NCBI GenBank assembly: GCA_017433615.1
Contig: JAFRGW010000080.1
Coordinates: forward strand, 1 to 39,806
Length of the DNA: 39,806 nucleotides
Direction: 5' to 3'
From: Eubacterium sp.
GTDB taxonomy: Bacteria > Bacillota > Clostridia > Lachnospirales > Lachnospiraceae
Positions 17,735 through 24,630 of the stretch are shown piece after piece; the first letter of the stretch is position 1; every line of letters starts with the position of its first letter. The position numbers were made by a program, and so were the translations under genes. The notes under the pieces were generated by a model, which made no database searches, had not been told where the DNA came from, and was given only the letters and a program-made list of their open reading frames with translations.

Positions 17735-19114
17735 ATGGGAACAGAGAAGCTGCGGAAGCAGTTGGAGAGCGGCGCACTGGACGGGCGTCTGCAGGAGATT
17801 TATCTGACGGAGGACCCGGCCGAGCAGCGTGCGCGCGCCGGAAAAGTGCTGGATATGTATGACGCGCGGTTTGCGGCAGAAGCGGGGGCAGATATTGAAA
17901 TGTCCGGATCGGTCGGTGTGCCGTCCGGTTCTGCCGGCACGGAGGCCGGCGGGAAAGCTGCGCAGGACAATGCACCGGCCTGCGGACCGGTTGAATTGTT
18001 CAGCGCGCCGGGCCGCACGGAACTCGGCGGCAACCACACGGATCACCAGCGCGGCTGTGTCCTTGCGGCCAGTGTCAGTCTGGATCTGATGGCAGCAGCG
18101 GCACCGAATGGAACCAGTATGGTTGTACTGGAATCAGAAGGTTATGAAGTGCTGCGTGTTGATGTCTCTGATGAAACAGTACACCCGGAGGAAGTCAATC
18201 AGACAGCATCGCTGATTCGCGGCATCGCGGCGGCAATCCGGCAGCGCGGCTATCAGCCGGAAGGCTTCAATGCGTGTGTCACCTCAGATGTGCCGGGCGG
18301 CTCAGGCCTGTCATCATCGGCGGCATTTGAGACGCTGATTGGGGTGATCTTCAACCACATGTTCTGCGGCGATGCGCTGGATGCAGTTGAAATTGCAAAG
18401 ATCGGACAGTATGCAGAAAATGTGTATTTCGGAAAACCCTGCGGGCTTATGGATCAGATGGCATGTTCGGTCGGCGGCGCCATTGCCATTGATTTTGAAA
18501 AGCAGGAGGAGCCGCAGATCACAAAAATTCCGTTTTCCTTTGCGGACAGCGGCTATCAGCTCTGTATCATTAACTCCGGTGCGGACCATGCGGATCTGAC
18601 CGAAGATTATGCTGCAGTTCCGGCTGAGATGAAGTCCGTTGCGCAGTATTTCGGGAAAGAGGTACTACGCGAAGTGCCGGAAGAACAGTTCCGCGGCAGT
18701 ATTGCATCGCTCCGGAAGGCATGCGGTGACCGCGCAGTCCTGCGCGCGGCACATTTCTACAGAGAGAACGACCGGGTGGAAGCTGAGAGTGCGGCACTTC
18801 GGGCGGGTGATTTTCAGGCGTATCTGCGTACTGCAAAAGAATCAGGATATTCTTCCTTCATGTATTTGCAGAATGTCTACAGCAGCCGCTTCCCGGAGCA
18901 GCAGGCCGTGGCAGTCGCACTGATGACGGCGGAACACATCCTCGGCGGGGAAGGTGCCTGCCGCGTACATGGCGGCGGTTTCGCCGGAACGATCCAGGCA
19001 TTTGTTCCGGCAGATCAGGTGGAAGCATTCCGGCACGAAATGGAACGTGTGCTCGGCAAGGGGTGTTGCAACGTGCTGCAGATCCGGCCGTACGGCGGGA
19101 TTGTGATTGCTTAG
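17735..19114 (+). CDS. galK: Galactokinase
   Basis: Phosphorylates galactose at C1 with ATP, the entry step of the Leloir pathway. GHMP-kinase motifs are present: the galactokinase signature GRTELGGNHTDHQRG (residues about 93-107), ATP loop PGGSGLSSSAAFE (about 188-200) and C-terminal GEGACRVHGGGFAGTIQAF. The length of 459 residues exceeds the usual 390-430. The excess is largely a Gly/Ser/Ala-rich segment at about 50-84, just before the conserved LFSAPGR start of the catalytic fold. ATG 17735 has CTGGAGGGG upstream. It ends the alpha-galactoside cluster; galE comes only after an intervening ATPase gene. Confidence 0.95.
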   Translation: MGTEKLRKQLESGALDGRLQEIYLTEDPAEQRARAGKVLDMYDARFAAEAGADIEMSGSVGVPSGSAGTEAGGKAAQDNAPACGPVELFSAPGRTELGGNHTDHQRGCVLAASVSLDLMAAAAPNGTSMVVLESEGYEVLRVDVSDETVHPEEVNQTASLIRGIAAAIRQRGYQPEGFNACVTSDVPGGSGLSSSAAFETLIGVIFNHMFCGDALDAVEIAKIGQYAENVYFGKPCGLMDQMACSVGGAIAIDFEKQEEPQITKIPFSFADSGYQLCIINSGADHADLTEDYAAVPAEMKSVAQYFGKEVLREVPEEQFRGSIASLRKACGDRAVLRAAHFYRENDRVEAESAALRAGDFQAYLRTAKESGYSSFMYLQNVYSSRFPEQQAVAVALMTAEHILGGEGACRVHGGGFAGTIQAFVPADQVEAFRHEMERVLGKGCCNVLQIRPYGGIVIA

Positions 19115-19168
19115 GTAAAGAGATTAAGATTAATGGCAGGCAGATTGAAATGTCCGACAGACGGGATT

Positions 19169-19231
19169 TCTAAAGATTCTAAAAAGTTCTAAGAAATCTA
19201 AAATGTTCTAAAATTGCAAAAAAGTTCTAAA
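19169..19231 (+). repeat. Helically phased TCTAAA repeats upstream of ATPase gene
   Basis: TCTAAA occurs at 19169, 19178, 19197, 19207 and 19226, with TCTAAG at 19188. Spacings are 9, 10, 9, 10 and 19 bp, so every copy falls on nearly the same face of the helix. The last copies overlap a candidate promoter. This looks like an operator array for a protein that binds cooperatively. Confidence 0.6.
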
Positions 19232-19242
19232 AGTGATATCCT
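19214..19242 (+). promoter_or_regulatory. Candidate promoter of the ATPase gene
   Basis: TTGCAA (19214-19219) and TATCCT (19237-19242) are 17 bp apart, each matching the sigma-A consensus at four of six positions. The phased TCTAAA array runs through the -35 and spacer, so a repressor bound there would block it. Confidence 0.45.
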
Positions 19243-19281
19243 GATAACAGGAAAGATATGGATATAAAGGAGGAATGTCAT

Positions 19282-20370
19282 ATGAATCCTTTCACACCAA
19301 CTTTTGGAATGGTGCCGCCATATCTGGCAGGCAGACAATCATTGATAACATCAATGAGGCGGGCATTTCAGAATGGACCCGGAGATCCGAATTTGTCAAG
19401 CGTTCTGGTCGGTCCGCGCGGATCCGGAAAAACAGCATTGCTGTCCTGCATTGGGGATGAGGCAATGAAGGAGGGCTGGCTTGTAGCGGATACAGTTGCG
19501 GCAGATAACATGCTTGATGATATTTTGCAGAGAACGCAGGTAGTAGGCAGAGAATTGCTGAAAAATAATGAAAAGAAGCAGCTGACAGGTATCGGAGTCG
19601 GACAGATGGTCAGCCTGACATGGGAATCTGACCAGGCGGAAACGAAGAACTGGCGCACCAAAATGAGTGCGCTGCTGAATGAATTAAATAAAACGCAGAC
19701 AGGATTGCTGATTACAGTTGATGAAGTACGTGCGGATATTCCGGAAATGATACAGCTGGCTTCTATGTATCAGCTGTTTATCAGGGAGCATGCAAAAATA
19801 GCACTGGTAATGGCTGGCCTCCCTGTGAATATCAACCAGCTGATCAGTCATAAGGAAGTATCATTTCTCAGAAGAGCAAGACAGCATTATGTTGGAAGAA
19901 TTGCGGACAGAGATATTCGAAGTGCCTTCAGAAAAACCATTGAATCGGCAGGTAAGAGAATCGAAGATGATGCATTAAGTCTGGCCGTTGAGGCGGCCGG
20001 AGGATTTGCCTATATGATGCAGCTTGTAGGGTATGCTGTCTGGGAAGAAAGCGGAGAGAAAGAACTGATTGATACCCCCGCAGCAAAGCAGGGGATTGAA
20101 GAGGCAAAAGAAGATTTTAAACGCGGCGTTCTGGACAGTACATGGCGAGAATTGTCTAAAGGCGACAAAAAAATTCTGGAAGCAATGTTGAAGGATCAGG
20201 AGTACAGTACTGTTACAGACATTGCAAAGCGGATTGGAAAAACGCCCGGTTATGTATCTACTTACAAAACAAGACTGCTTATGGCCGGCGTGATCGAGGA
20301 ACTGGAGGGTGCTGTATTTACAATTGCAATTCCTTCTTTCAGAGAATACATCAAAAACCAGAGTCTCTGA
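19282..20370 (+). CDS. AAA-type ATPase with C-terminal winged helix
   Basis: Predicted cytoplasmic STAND/AAA_16-like ATP-binding protein of 362 residues. Walker A is GPRGSGKT (about 41-48), and Walker B-like GLLITVDEV lies near residue 145. A helical lid with GGFAYMMQLVGYAVW follows. Residues about 285-355 form a winged helix (STVTDIAKRIGKTPGYVSTYKTRLLMAGVIEE), suggesting DNA binding or a degenerate form of it. Proteins like this are common in Clostridia with no fixed role. ATG 19282 follows AAAGGAGG with good spacing; an in-frame ATG at 19258 lies before that ribosome binding site. It separates galK from galE and has its own promoter and AT-rich repeat array, so it may be a late insertion. 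Self-regulation through the array is inference. Confidence 0.8.
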   Translation: MNPFTPTFGMVPPYLAGRQSLITSMRRAFQNGPGDPNLSSVLVGPRGSGKTALLSCIGDEAMKEGWLVADTVAADNMLDDILQRTQVVGRELLKNNEKKQLTGIGVGQMVSLTWESDQAETKNWRTKMSALLNELNKTQTGLLITVDEVRADIPEMIQLASMYQLFIREHAKIALVMAGLPVNINQLISHKEVSFLRRARQHYVGRIADRDIRSAFRKTIESAGKRIEDDALSLAVEAAGGFAYMMQLVGYAVWEESGEKELIDTPAAKQGIEEAKEDFKRGVLDSTWRELSKGDKKILEAMLKDQEYSTVTDIAKRIGKTPGYVSTYKTRLLMAGVIEELEGAVFTIAIPSFREYIKNQSL

Positions 20371-20442
20371 GCAAATCTGCCGGAGCGATCTTGAATCTGA
20401 TACGAAAATAAATGAATAAAACCAGCAGGAAGGAAATGAGTG

Positions 20443-21459
20443 ATGAGAATTTTAGTGACAGGCGGCGCCGGCTACATCGGCAGCCATACATGCGTGGAAC
20501 TGTTGAATGAAGGACATGAGGTGATCATTCTGGATAACCTGTACAACTCCAGCCGGAAGGCAGTGGACAGGATCGAAGAGATCACCGGGAAAAAAGTAAC
20601 CTTCTACGAGGCGGATATCCGGGATCGGGCCGGTATTCAGGCAGTGTTTGATCAGGAACAGATTGACGCGGTGATTCATTTCGCAGGCCTGAAGGCTGTC
20701 GGTGAATCGGTTGCGAAGCCGATTGAATATTATGAGAATAACATCGGCGGGACGCTGACACTTTGTGATGAGATGCGGAAGCACGGCGTGAAGAATATCA
20801 TTTTCAGTTCTTCCGCGACGGTCTACGGCGATCCGGCGGAGATTCCGATTACCGAGAGCTGCCCGAAGGGTGTCTGCACCAATCCGTACGGCTGGACGAA
20901 ATCCATGCTGGAGCAGATCCTGACAGATATTCACACCTCTGATAACGAGTGGAATGTCGTGCTGCTACGCTACTTTAATCCGATCGGCGCGCATAAGAGC
21001 GGCATGATCGGCGAGGATCCGAAGGGAATTCCGAACAATCTGCTGCCGTACGTCGCGCAGGTGGCGATCGGCAAACTGCCGCAGATTGGCGTTTTCGGAA
21101 ATGACTATGACACACCGGACGGCACTGGCGTGCGTGACTACATCCATGTCGTGGATCTGGCGCGCGGACATGTCAAGGCACTGGCGAAACTGACGGCAGG
21201 AAGCGGCGTCAATGTATACAATCTCGGTACAGGCAACGGCTACAGCGTACTGGATGTCATCCATGCATTCGAAAAGGCGTGCGGTCATGAGCTGAAATAT
21301 GAAATCAAGCCGCGCCGACCCGGCGATATCGCGGCATGCTATGCAAAATGCGACAAGGCGAAAGAGGAACTCGGCTGGGAGGCGGAATTCGGCATTGAGG
21401 AAATGTGTGCGGATTCCTGGCGCTGGCAGAGCCAGAACCCGAACGGGTATGCGGATTAA
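20443..21459 (+). CDS. galE: UDP-glucose 4-epimerase
   Basis: Interconverts UDP-galactose and UDP-glucose with bound NAD, completing the Leloir pathway started by galK and galT. It is an extended short-chain dehydrogenase of 338 residues. The NAD loop is [10 protein letters not shown] at the N-terminus. The catalytic Ser lies in FSSSATVYG, the YxxxK pair is in [12 protein letters not shown], and [14 protein letters not shown] and RRPGDIA are typical of GalE. ATG 20443 has AAGGA upstream; the overlapping GTG at 20440 adds one Met. A terminator follows directly at 21466. A weak TTGAAT at 20391 may be part of its own promoter. Confidence 0.97.
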   Translation: MRILVTGGAGYIGSHTCVELLNEGHEVIILDNLYNSSRKAVDRIEEITGKKVTFYEADIRDRAGIQAVFDQEQIDAVIHFAGLKAVGESVAKPIEYYENNIGGTLTLCDEMRKHGVKNIIFSSSATVYGDPAEIPITESCPKGVCTNPYGWTKSMLEQILTDIHTSDNEWNVVLLRYFNPIGAHKSGMIGEDPKGIPNNLLPYVAQVAIGKLPQIGVFGNDYDTPDGTGVRDYIHVVDLARGHVKALAKLTAGSGVNVYNLGTGNGYSVLDVIHAFEKACGHELKYEIKPRRPGDIAACYAKCDKAKEELGWEAEFGIEEMCADSWRWQSQNPNGYAD

Positions 21460-21465
21460 TATGGA

Positions 21466-21496
21466 GGAGACAGGGGACAGTTCTCTGTCTCCTTTT
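21466..21496 (+). terminator. Terminator after galE
   Basis: GGAGACAG (21466-21473) pairs with CTGTCTCC (21485-21492), can extend with G-U pairs, and is followed by TTTT. It separates galE from the mazEF promoter four bases on. Confidence 0.7.
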
Positions 21497-21499
21497 ATG

Positions 21500-21528
21500 T
21501 TGACATGATATTAAAAAGCTGTTAGCAT
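21500..21528 (+). promoter_or_regulatory. Promoter of mazEF
   Basis: A perfect -35 TTGACA (21500-21505) lies 17 bp before TAGCAT (21523-21528). The transcript would begin about 40 bp before the mazE start codon. Confidence 0.65.
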
Positions 21529-21576
21529 ATGGATATACAAAGTAAATACAATACAGATATAGAAAGAGGAATTTGA

Positions 21577-21819
21577 ATGACTGCGCAGATTACAAGATGG
21601 GGTAATAGTCAGGGAGTCCGGCTTTCAAAAAAAGTATTAGAACTGGCAGGCATGCAGATGAATGAAGAGGTTGATGTGTTAGTTGAAAACGGAAGAATTA
21701 TGCTGGAAAAAATACATCGTCATCAGACGCTTGAAGAAAGGGCGGCAGCCTATGGAGGAAAGCTCGGACCTTATGAGGAATATGACTGGGGAGAACCGGT
21801 CGGCCGCGAGGTATGGTGA
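21577..21819 (+). CDS. mazE: MazE-like antitoxin (AbrB/MazE family)
   Basis: Predicted antitoxin of 80 residues. The N-terminal half is a SpoVT/AbrB-type swapped-hairpin DNA-binding domain (TRWGNSQGVRLSKKVLELAG, then VDVLVENGRIMLEKI). The acidic and aromatic C-terminal tail (LEERAAAYGGKLGPYEEYDWGEPV) is what usually wraps and blocks the toxin. The stop codon abuts the toxin's ATG with no gap, as expected for a coupled toxin-antitoxin pair. GAAAGAGGAA precedes the ATG. It probably represses its own promoter at 21500 together with the toxin; that is family knowledge, not seen here. Confidence 0.88.
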   Translation: MTAQITRWGNSQGVRLSKKVLELAGMQMNEEVDVLVENGRIMLEKIHRHQTLEERAAAYGGKLGPYEEYDWGEPVGREVW

Positions 21820-22128
21820 ATGGTCAGTTCAGTGAAACAGGGAGATATCATTGAACTTAGCAGAGAGGAGTTTCCGGCTCTTGTATTAAGCAAAGATTTT
21901 TTTAACGAGTCGGGACTGGCGATTGTCTGCCCTGTAGTACAGAAAGCCGGAAGAGATGCACTTCACGTACTGGTTGAAACAGATCAGACTGTCGGGATCG
22001 CTCTGTGCGAACAGTTGAAAACGATGGATTTGCATAAGCGATATTATAGAACGATCGGACGGATATCATTTTCCAGTATACAGGAAATCACCGATATTGT
22101 TCAAAGTATCTTCGATTATTATCCATAA
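21820..22128 (+). CDS. mazF: MazF/PemK-type mRNA interferase toxin
   Basis: Predicted sequence-specific endoribonuclease toxin of 102 residues with the PemK/MazF beta-barrel pattern: KQGDIIELSREEF (usually GDIxxVdf), ALVLSKDFFNES in place of the usual PalVlS, IVCPVVQ, and the helix region ALCEQLKTMDLHKR. The common basic residue after GDI is not obvious, and the N-terminal loop is Glu-rich, so cleavage specificity cannot be guessed. Its start directly follows the mazE stop. nudC follows 36 bp later. The pair stands alone on the chromosome here and is not next to a plasmid or phage gene. Confidence 0.87.
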   Translation: MVSSVKQGDIIELSREEFPALVLSKDFFNESGLAIVCPVVQKAGRDALHVLVETDQTVGIALCEQLKTMDLHKRYYRTIGRISFSSIQEITDIVQSIFDYYP

Positions 22129-22164
22129 AGTTTATAATTGAATTCGGAAAGTGAGACAAACAAA

Positions 22165-22998
22165 ATGATTCAGGACATTGCCCCCAATGTATTTCACAAT
22201 GAATTTCATGACCGCCAGCCGCAGGCGCACGAACATGTGCTGGTCTACGACGGCGGACAGGCACTGACGGGATATGATGAAGACGGCAGGCTGATCTTCC
22301 CTACAGTTGATGATTTCAACGGTGTGGAGATCAAATACACGTATCTGTTTTCAGTCGACAATCTGGAGTATTTTCTGGGCGAACTGCAGGAAAACTTTAC
22401 GCCGGAAGGATTTTCCTATGAACCGGTGGATCACTTCCGGATGGTACGGCCGCTGAACCGCGCATTTGCCGGGATTACCGGACACTCGCTTTACGACTGG
22501 TATGAGGGACATACCTTCTGCGGCAAGTGCGGGACGCCAACCATAAAAGACCACAAAGAGCGCATGATCAAGTGCCCGAAATGTGGTCTGATGAATTATC
22601 CGCGGATCAGTCCGGGCGTCATCATCGCTGTCATTCACAACGGAAAGCTGCTGATGAGTAAGTATGCAGGCCGCGGCTATACCCGGTTTGCGCTGCTCGC
22701 CGGATTTACCGAGATTGGAGAAACTGTCGAGGAGACGGTTCACCGGGAAGTGATGGAGGAGGTCGGCATCAAAGTAAAGAATCTACGCTTCTACAAAAGT
22801 CAGCCGTGGCCGTTTTCCAATTCGCTGCTGATGGGATTTTTCTGCGATCTGGACGGGGACGATGAGGACCTGACGCTGGATCACGAGGAGCTCGCGATGG
22901 CAGACTGGTTTTCACCAGAGGAAGTGCCGGAGGACGACGGGATCTCGCTGACGCGGGAGATGATGCGGATGTTTAAGGAAGGTAATTATCCTCGTTGA
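22165..22998 (+). CDS. nudC: NADH pyrophosphatase NudC
   Basis: Nudix hydrolase predicted to split NAD(H) to NMN(H) and AMP and, in characterised relatives, to remove NAD caps from RNA. It has 277 residues. The middle carries a zinc ribbon (CGKCG near residue 125 and CPKCG near 143). The Nudix box GFTEIGETVEETVHREVMEEVG (two residues vary by family) sits near 180-202, and the NudC hallmark SQPWPF follows near residue 214. I chose ATG 22165; an in-frame TTG at 22138 has no ribosome binding site. It closely follows mazEF and may be read from the same transcript. The link between an RNase toxin and a decapping enzyme may be chance. Confidence 0.93.
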   Translation: MIQDIAPNVFHNEFHDRQPQAHEHVLVYDGGQALTGYDEDGRLIFPTVDDFNGVEIKYTYLFSVDNLEYFLGELQENFTPEGFSYEPVDHFRMVRPLNRAFAGITGHSLYDWYEGHTFCGKCGTPTIKDHKERMIKCPKCGLMNYPRISPGVIIAVIHNGKLLMSKYAGRGYTRFALLAGFTEIGETVEETVHREVMEEVGIKVKNLRFYKSQPWPFSNSLLMGFFCDLDGDDEDLTLDHEELAMADWFSPEEVPEDDGISLTREMMRMFKEGNYPR

Positions 22999-23022
22999 AA
23001 AGAGGAGACAAGATCAGGATGC

Positions 23023-23151
23023 ATTTCCACTTCCGTGCGCGGTGCGCGATGAGCCTGCGAACGCGTGATGATCTGTCCGAATCTTTGATTCGGGTAACAG
23101 ATCACATACACAGTAGTGCGCGCGCGACTCCTACGCAGCTCAGGTGGAATT
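23023..23151. repeat. Structured GC-rich inverted-repeat region, possible divergent element copy
   Basis: The 200-bp gap between nudC and the AIM24 gene holds an outer pair ATTTCCAC (23023-23030)/GTGGAATT (23144-23151). An inner 15-bp hairpin spans 23069-23104 with a 3-nt bulge and a TTT loop. The stretch GATGAGCCTGCGAACGCG partly resembles the core of copy B. The sequence is more divergent than copies A to C, so membership is uncertain. Confidence 0.4.
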
Positions 23152-23198
23152 CGCAGTAGACAAAATACAGTCCCTGCATGAGATGAAAGGAGAATGAT

Positions 23199-23804
23199 AT
23201 GAGGTACAAAATTTCTAATCAGCCGTTTACAGTTCTGACCCTGCAGATGGAGCGGGGGGAGTCGATTAAGTGCCAGAGCGGCGCCATGGCCTGGATGTCT
23301 CCGGGAATTAAGATGGAGACGAAGATGGGCGGCCTTGGCGGTATGTTCAAGAAGGCGATTGTCGGTGAGTCGCTTGGTCTGAACCATTACAGCGCGGAGC
23401 AGGCGGGAGAGCTGACGCTCGCAAAGCACTGCCCGGGCGATATTCTCGCATTTAACATCGGTGAGACGCCCATCATCGCCCAGAAGACATCATTTCTTGC
23501 ATCCACAGAGGATGTCAATATGGATGTCTATCTGCAGAAAAAGATTTCTTCCGGTTTCTTTGGCGGCGAGGGTTTTCTGATGCAGAAATATTCCGGCTCC
23601 GGTCTCGCGTGGCTGGAGATTGACGGTTCTGTGCAGGAGCGTGTGCTGGCACCTGGCGAGAGACTGATCATAGACAGCGGATATGTCGCTGCGATGGAGG
23701 CAACCTGCAGCATGGAAATCGAGATGGTCAAGGGCGTCAAGAATGTTGTGTTCGGCGGCGAGGGTCTGTTCAACACGGTTGTAACCGGCCCGGGTAAGGT
23801 CTGA
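23199..23804 (+). CDS. AIM24/TIGR00266 family protein, truncated by an in-frame TGA
   Basis: A beta-rich protein of the AIM24 family (MRYKISNQPFTVLTLQMERGE, KCQSGAMAWMSPGI, GGLGGMFKKAIVGE, VFGGEGLFNTVVTGPGKV). Bacterial members have no agreed function. The frame stops at TGA (23802-23804), exactly where the family has a conserved Trp (GPGKVWLQ). After that TGA the same frame continues with LQTMPVNSLAMALYNYMPHSN, the normal family ending, up to a second TGA at 23868-23870. One base change (TGG to TGA) therefore removes the last 22 residues. It may be a nonsense mutation, a sequencing error or a still functional short form. A strong GGAGAATGAT ribosome binding site precedes the ATG. Confidence 0.85.
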   Translation: MRYKISNQPFTVLTLQMERGESIKCQSGAMAWMSPGIKMETKMGGLGGMFKKAIVGESLGLNHYSAEQAGELTLAKHCPGDILAFNIGETPIIAQKTSFLASTEDVNMDVYLQKKISSGFFGGEGFLMQKYSGSGLAWLEIDGSVQERVLAPGERLIIDSGYVAAMEATCSMEIEMVKGVKNVVFGGEGLFNTVVTGPGKV

Positions 23805-23930
23805 CTGCAGACCATGCCGGTTAATTCGCTGGCGATGGCACTGTACAACTATATGCCGCATTCGAATTGAGGACCATGTTTGAAAAAAGTGTTTTTGCAC
23901 ATGCATCATGATATTTGTATGACGCGTACA

Positions 23931-23954
23931 GGGGCTGCTCCGGCAGCTCCTTTT
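23931..23954 (+). terminator. Terminator after AIM24 gene
   Basis: GGGGCTGC (23931-23938), loop TCCG and GCAGCTCC (23943-23950) form an 8-bp stem with one G-U pair, followed by TTTT. It lies 60 bp past the extended end of the AIM24 frame. Confidence 0.75.
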
Positions 23955-24039
23955 GCTTGAAAAATGCCTGTCGGCAATATAAAATGTCTCTATGTCAGTG
24001 TGAAAAAGGAGTTATTTCACATAGAACAGGGGGAATTAC

Positions 24040-24630
24040 GTGAAAGAGAAGAATAGAGAGCTGCGGATCCTGATTGCGGAGGATGAGCCGCTTGTATTGA
24101 TGGGATTTGAGGAGATGATCTCCGATGCGGGCTATATTGTTGCCGATGCAGTGTCGGACGGCGAGACAGCCGTATCACGCGCACTGGAACTGCAGCCGGA
24201 TCTGATTGTCATGGACATCAATATGCCGGGTGTTGACGGACTGACAGCAGCGGAACGGATTAAAGAGAAGGCCGACATCCCGATCATTATCGTCACCGGC
24301 TACCGGAGTGAAAAATTCATTGACCGCGCTTCTGGTGCGTATGTCAGTGCATATCTGCAGAAACCTGTGGACGAGTATGAGCTGAAATCCGCAATCAAGC
24401 TGGCACTGGCACAGATGGATAAATTCCGGGCTGTTTCACAGGAGCGCGATGAAGCTGAGCGGAAACTCTCAGAGCGGAAAGTGATCGAGCGTGCCAAGGG
24501 ATTTATGATGGATACCTTCGGACTCAGTGAGGCGCAGGCGATGAAGGCCCTGCAGAAGAAAAGTGCCAACGAAAATAAAAAGCTCTATGAAGTTGCAAAA
24601 GATATTATAGAGGCGGGCAGTAAAATATAA
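24040..24630 (+). CDS. ANTAR-domain response regulator (transcription antiterminator)
   Basis: Predicted cytoplasmic two-component regulator of 196 residues that acts on RNA. The receiver domain spans about 8-125, with acidic pocket AEDE, phospho-acceptor Asp59 in LIVMDINMPG and Lys in LQKPVD. A coiled linker (residues about 125-150) leads to the ANTAR domain (about 140-192; VIERAKGFMMDTFGLSEAQAMKALQKKS). Phosphorylated EutV/NasR relatives dimerise and bind tandem hairpins that stop a terminator from forming. The start is GTG with CAGGGGG upstream. Its stop overlaps the kinase start (TAATG). A TATAAA at 23978 and a TGTGAAA dyad (23999-24021) precede it. Likely target: the leader at 26534-26607 (inference). 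Confidence 0.92.
   Translation: MKEKNRELRILIAEDEPLVLMGFEEMISDAGYIVADAVSDGETAVSRALELQPDLIVMDINMPGVDGLTAAERIKEKADIPIIIVTGYRSEKFIDRASGAYVSAYLQKPVDEYELKSAIKLALAQMDKFRAVSQERDEAERKLSERKVIERAKGFMMDTFGLSEAQAMKALQKKSANENKKLYEVAKDIIEAGSKI

Noticed and set aside
23802-23804. Selenocysteine or recoded TGA in the AIM24 gene
   Set aside because: The family has Trp, not Cys, at this position. I see no clear SECIS-like hairpin directly after the codon, and TGA ends many normal genes here.
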